From Valencia hispanica (taxonomy: Eukaryota > Chordata > Actinopteri > Cyprinodontiformes > Valenciidae): a stretch of DNA of 64,000 nt. The stretch lies in the NCBI GenBank assembly GCA_963556495.2, contig OY747702.1, forward strand, positions 38,540,180 through 38,604,179, given 5' to 3'. A program made the position numbers and the translations under genes. Each line of letters starts with the position of its first letter. Within the stretch, counting starts at the first letter, position 1. Below are positions 58,019 to 64,000 of this stretch, in pieces. Below the pieces are notes generated by a model, which saw only the letters and a program-made list of their open reading frames with translations, was not told where the DNA came from and ran no database searches.

Positions 58019-59574
58019 CAGGTCATTCTCAAAAAATTAGCATATTGTGATAAAGTTCATTCTTTTCCATAATGTAATGATAAAAATTAAACTTTCATAT
58101 ATTTTAGATTCATTGCACACCAACTGAAATATTTCAGGTCTTTTATTGTTTTAAAACTGATGATTTTGGCATACAGCTCAGGAAAACCCAAAATTCCTAT
58201 CTCAAAAAATTAGCATATCATGAAAAGGTTCTCTAATTAACTCTAAACACCTGCAAAAGATTCCTGAGGCTTTTAAAAACTCCCAGCCTAGTTCATTACT
58301 CAAAACCGCAATCATGGGTAAGACTGCCGACCTGACTGCTGCCCAGAAGGCCATCATTGACACCCTCAAGCAAGAGGGTAAGACACAGAAAGAAATTTCT
58401 GAACGAATAGGCTGTTCCCAGAGTGCTGCATCAAGGCACCTCAGTGGGAAGTCTGTGGGAAGGAAAAAGTGTGGCAGAAAATGCTGCACAACGAGAATAG
58501 GTGACCGGACCCTGAGGAAGATTGTGAGGAAGAACCGATTCCAGACCTTGGGGGACCTGCGGAAGCAGTGGACTGAGTCTGGAGTAGAAACATCCAGAGC
58601 CACCGTGCACAGGCGTGTGCAGGAAATGGGCTACAAGCCACTTTTGAACCAGAGACAGCGGCAGAAGCGCTTGACCTGGGCTACAGAGAAGCAGCACTGG
58701 ACTGTTGCTCAGTGGTCCAAAGTACTTTTTTCGGATGAAAGCAAATTTTGCATGTCATTCGGAAATCAAGGTGCCAGAATCTGGAGGAAGACTGGGGAGA
58801 AGGAAATGCCAAAATGCCTGAAGTCCAGTGTCAAGTACCCACAGTCAGTGATGGTCTGGGGTGCCATGTCAGCTGCTGGTGTTGGTCCACTGTGTTTTAT
58901 CAAGGGCAGGGTCAATGCAGCTAGCTATCAGGAGATTTTGGAGCACTTCATGCTTCCATCTGCTGAAAAGCTTTATGGAGATGAAGATGTCATTTTTCAG
59001 CACGACCTGGCACCGGCTCACAGTGCCAAAACCACTGGTAAATCGTTTACTGACCATGGTATTACTGTGCTCAATTGGCCTGCCAAAACTCCTGACCTGA
59101 ACCCCATAGAGAATCTGTGGGATATTGTGAAGAGGAAGTTGAGAGACGCAAGACCCAACACTCTGGATGAGCTTAAGGCCGCTATCGAAGCATCCTGGGC
59201 CTCCATAACACCTCAGCAGTGCCACAGGCTGATTGCCTCCATGCCACGCCGCATTGAAGCAGTCATTTCTGCAAAAGGATTCCCGACCAAGTATTGAGTG
59301 CATAACTGAACATAATTATTTGAAGGTTGACTTTTTTAATATTAAAAACACTTTTCTTTTATTGGTTGGATGAAATATGCTATTTTTTTTAGATAGGAAT
59401 TTGGGGTTTTCATGAGCTGTATGCCAAAATCATCAGTTTTAAAACAATAAAAGACCTGAAATATTTCAGTTGGTGTGCAATGAATCTAAAATATATGAAA
59501 GTTTAATTTTTATCATTACATTATGGAAAAGAATGAACTTTATCTCAATATGCTAATTCTTTGAGAAGGACCTG
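58019..59574 (+). mobile_element. Tc1 transposon copy B, apparently intact
   Basis: A 1,556-bp element flanked by TA (58017-58018, 59575-59576). The inverted repeats extend about 210 bases each and differ at only a few positions by eye. Each contains an outer CTCAAAAAATTAGCATATTG-type motif and an inner CTCAAAAAATTAGCATATCA-type motif, the IR/DR layout used by Sleeping Beauty-type transposases; the right inner motif is slightly changed. A single uninterrupted transposase frame lies inside. It probably inserted into a (TA)n tract. Confidence 0.95.
58314..59297 (+). CDS. Tc1-family DD34E transposase, complete
   Basis: A 327-residue transposase that would bind its own inverted repeats and move the element by cut-and-paste into TA sites. 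The N-terminal paired-type region has two helix-turn-helix units (about residues 5-45, MGKTADLTAAQKAI...GCSQSAASRHLSG, and 70-105) joined by a basic hook (GRKKCGR) that may also serve nuclear import. The catalytic triad is present: Asp in LFSDESKF, Asp in FQHDLAPAH and Glu in NPIENLW, with 34 residues between the last two. GAMSAAGVGPL is the glycine-rich box. It ends SAKGFPTKY. The ATG follows CCGCAATC. Length is within the family's usual 320-345 residues, and no stop or frameshift is seen. Activity is not shown. Confidence 0.95.
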   Translation: MGKTADLTAAQKAIIDTLKQEGKTQKEISERIGCSQSAASRHLSGKSVGRKKCGRKCCTTRIGDRTLRKIVRKNRFQTLGDLRKQWTESGVETSRATVHRRVQEMGYKPLLNQRQRQKRLTWATEKQHWTVAQWSKVLFSDESKFCMSFGNQGARIWRKTGEKEMPKCLKSSVKYPQSVMVWGAMSAAGVGPLCFIKGRVNAASYQEILEHFMLPSAEKLYGDEDVIFQHDLAPAHSAKTTGKSFTDHGITVLNWPAKTPDLNPIENLWDIVKRKLRDARPNTLDELKAAIEASWASITPQQCHRLIASMPRRIEAVISAKGFPTKY

Positions 59575-59584
59575 TATAAAATGT

Positions 59585-59855
59585 TTAAATCTAATTAATC
59601 ACTGGGTACCTGTGAATGAATCACGATTAATTAACATTGCTAAATATGACTAAAAAAGTACAATTTCCTGTGTAAATAACAGACAAAAGGAGAAGCTGTT
59701 GCTCTTGTTTTTAAGAAAATACAGGAGAGATGCATTGCACTTTTGTTTTGAACTCCACAATCAAATTTACATGTGGCCCTTTTAACCTTTTCATCTTTTA
59801 GCCAGTTGCTAAGGCAAACTAACTGGTTAACATTTTCTTAATGTATAGCTGACCG
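59585..59855. other. unassigned, with a TTAATTAATC-type MITE scrap
   Basis: TCTAATTAATCACTGGG and CACGATTAATTAACATTGC resemble the ends of the candidate MITE at 50701-51623. The remainder is unassigned. Confidence 0.35.
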
Positions 59856-59859
59856 TTTC

Positions 59860-60085
59860 TTATAAATTTTGGACAACCCTTAGCATCTTCTTCATCGGAC
59901 TATCTTACAACAACAGAGTGCCTTCAGTCAGAGGCGTCTTCAGTTTAGCTGCAAAACAGACTGCTACAGGAGATCCTTCCTGCCTACAGCTATCAGGATC
60001 TACAATAACTCCTTAAATAATTAAATAGTATGAGCTACAACACTTAATTTCTCTCTAGGATCAAAAAAAGTATTTTTTAATTAAC
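59860..60085 (+). mobile_element. Rex1-like LINE 3' end
   Basis: TTTTGGACAACCCTTAGCAT, CAACAACAGAGTGCCTTCAG, GCTACAGGAGATCCTTCC and TACAATAACTCCTTAAATAA match the end of the reverse transcriptase frame and 3' UTR at 46850-47075, read in the opposite orientation. The tail reads AGGATCAAAAAAAGTATTTT. It is a 5'-truncated, decayed copy. Confidence 0.8.
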
Positions 60086-60119
60086 TTAATTTTTATAAAC
60101 AATAGAGGGATAATTTGTT

Positions 60120-61195
60120 TATCAACACCGCCATGCATGCGCAAATGATGTGACCAAGGGGCAAACTCCGCCGGCCAAATGTGATGCCTGTGTGGAAGTG
60201 CCAAAAATGTGCAGTCCCCCCTTCATCCGCTAGGGGCTTGTTTCAGAAAGGAGCAAGTTCCTATTGACTCCCATGTTAAAAATGCCAACTTCACAGCAAA
60301 CATTTTCATGTTTACATCCTGTTTCAAAAAAACATTTTAGGTTTAATAGGTCAAGTTAACTGTCATGACAAATCTTGGGGGGGTGAATCTTTTTTTACAT
60401 ATCCGTTTAGATGTCATTTAAGCTTGAAATTATGAATAATAACAAGTCTCAAATGAGCTAGCGCTGGTGGCTAGTGGCTTGCTCCCCCTTGCTTGCTTCA
60501 GGGAAGGTCGCAGCCTCGGCCTCACCTTTAAAGTCTAGGGCATTTTGTTTCTCTGAACTTGACCATCAGTTTTGTCTGCAAAGTTTATTTGTGCTCGGAT
60601 GTTAATTGTGTACTTATTGGACAAAGATAGCTTACTGTGGTATTGATTGCACTAACAGACTGTCCAAGAAGCCTTTGCTCCATTTTTTTCAGTAAGTAAA
60701 ATAATATTTCTGCTGTGCATTTAAGATAACGCTGCTTGGTCAAAAATGGGTTGAAATGATCACATTTCTTCTTTACTTTACATATTGATTACTAAAACTT
60801 GTTTTATTTCAAATTCAGATAGTTTTAGTGAAAGTTATGGATCAACAAGGCTTCATGATTTTATTTGACACAATTATTGAATCTGCCTTGAAGGCTGAGG
60901 GGTAGCAGAGTGGTTTTCTGCCTAAAAGTGCCCGCTAACCTCCGTTAGCTCATAGCTACATCGGCTCAGAGTTTGATGTGTCTCAATCATCCACCCCCAC
61001 CCTCACAGCCCCTTTCTCAGCTCTACCTCTTTGCCAATTCTTTTTATTTTCCGGGCGTGATGAGACATTTGACGCAGCTAAGATGGCCGTGGTCGGAACC
61101 GGCCGTTGGGCTTTAATTCAACTCCTCAAAAACCTACTGGTAACATCACAGAGGCTTCGTCCATCTTATACATACAGACTATGGGTGTGACACCA
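60120..61195 (+). mobile_element. THAP-bearing DNA repeat, P-element-like
   Basis: The sequence has the order of a common fish repeat: GTTCCTATTGACTCCCATG and AAAATGCCAACTTCACAGC, a THAP-like exon at 60633-60691 (YCGIDCTNRLSKKPLLHFF, then a GTAAGT donor), and a 3' part with AAGATGGCCGTGGTCGG, GGCCGTTGGGCTTTAATTC and TCGTCCATCTTATACATAC. The THAP reading shows the first two zinc-binding Cys (CGIDC). No transposase core is visible, so it is probably non-autonomous. The edges are approximate. Confidence 0.55.

Positions 61196-64000
<2,805 letters not shown>

Noticed and set aside
58202..58697. Minus-strand frames of 66-133 codons opposite the Tc1 transposase
   Set aside because: Shadows of the plus-strand transposase; similar shadows occur opposite copy A at 55329-55796.

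Overview
This 64 kb window reads as nuclear DNA of a ray-finned fish, most likely a percomorph teleost. That call rests on the repeat content: Tc1/mariner transposons with long inverted repeats, a Rex1/CR1-like LINE, L2-type LINEs, a PIF/Harbinger transposase gene with small introns, hAT-like and TTA/TTAA-target MITEs, a tRNA-derived SINE head and many (TA)n tracts. The unique sequence is AT-rich, and I see no bacterial, plasmid, phage or CRISPR signature. No complete host protein-coding gene is recognisable; the window looks like a gene desert or a very long intron.

Layout. 1-9 kb: mostly unique AT-rich DNA with a possible minus-strand exon (900-964), two decayed plus-strand Tc1 copies (1531-2408, 8390-9160) and a SINE head (5100-5205). 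10.8-17 kb: an L2 3' fragment, a very short Rex1-like tail, an hAT-like MITE with an 8-bp target duplication (14515-15331), a two-exon coding relic (15477-15957) and a Tc1 relic. 17.3-19.5 kb: a Tc1 fragment, a (TA)n tract and a three-exon Harbinger transposase pseudogene. 22-24.4 kb: a 779-bp MITE with TTA target duplications nested in an older repeat, then an internally deleted Tc1 end. 25.7-28.5 kb: LINE and repeat tails between (TA)n tracts, and a 1,164-bp internally deleted Tc1 with both ends.

29.1-32 kb: the compositionally strangest segment, about 2 kb of very GC-rich, C-skewed sequence following a purine-rich leader and ending in a plus-strand LINE-type 3' tail. 35-41 kb: a Tc1 relic, a 3.1-kb segment bounded by Harbinger-like inverted ends that encloses a 492-bp TTAA-flanked element, a palindromic ACATGTG repeat field and a second hAT-like MITE copy. 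42.9-50.1 kb: an L2 relic and a nearly full-length Rex1-like LINE whose endonuclease/reverse transcriptase frame is broken by one visible stop. 50.7-57.8 kb: a candidate MITE, a Tc1 relic, a possible noncoding exon and a deleted Tc1 copy. 58.0-64 kb: an apparently intact Tc1 transposon (327-residue DD34E transposase, ~210-bp inverted repeats with internal direct repeats), a Rex1-like 3' end, a THAP-bearing repeat, a 90-bp (TA)n tract and an L2 LINE running off the right edge.

How the parts interact: the intact Tc1 at 58 kb could in principle supply transposase to its deleted sibling at 54.7 kb, which keeps both ends. The remaining elements look immobile or non-autonomous. Family names come from motif recognition and memory of fish repeats; no database search was run.
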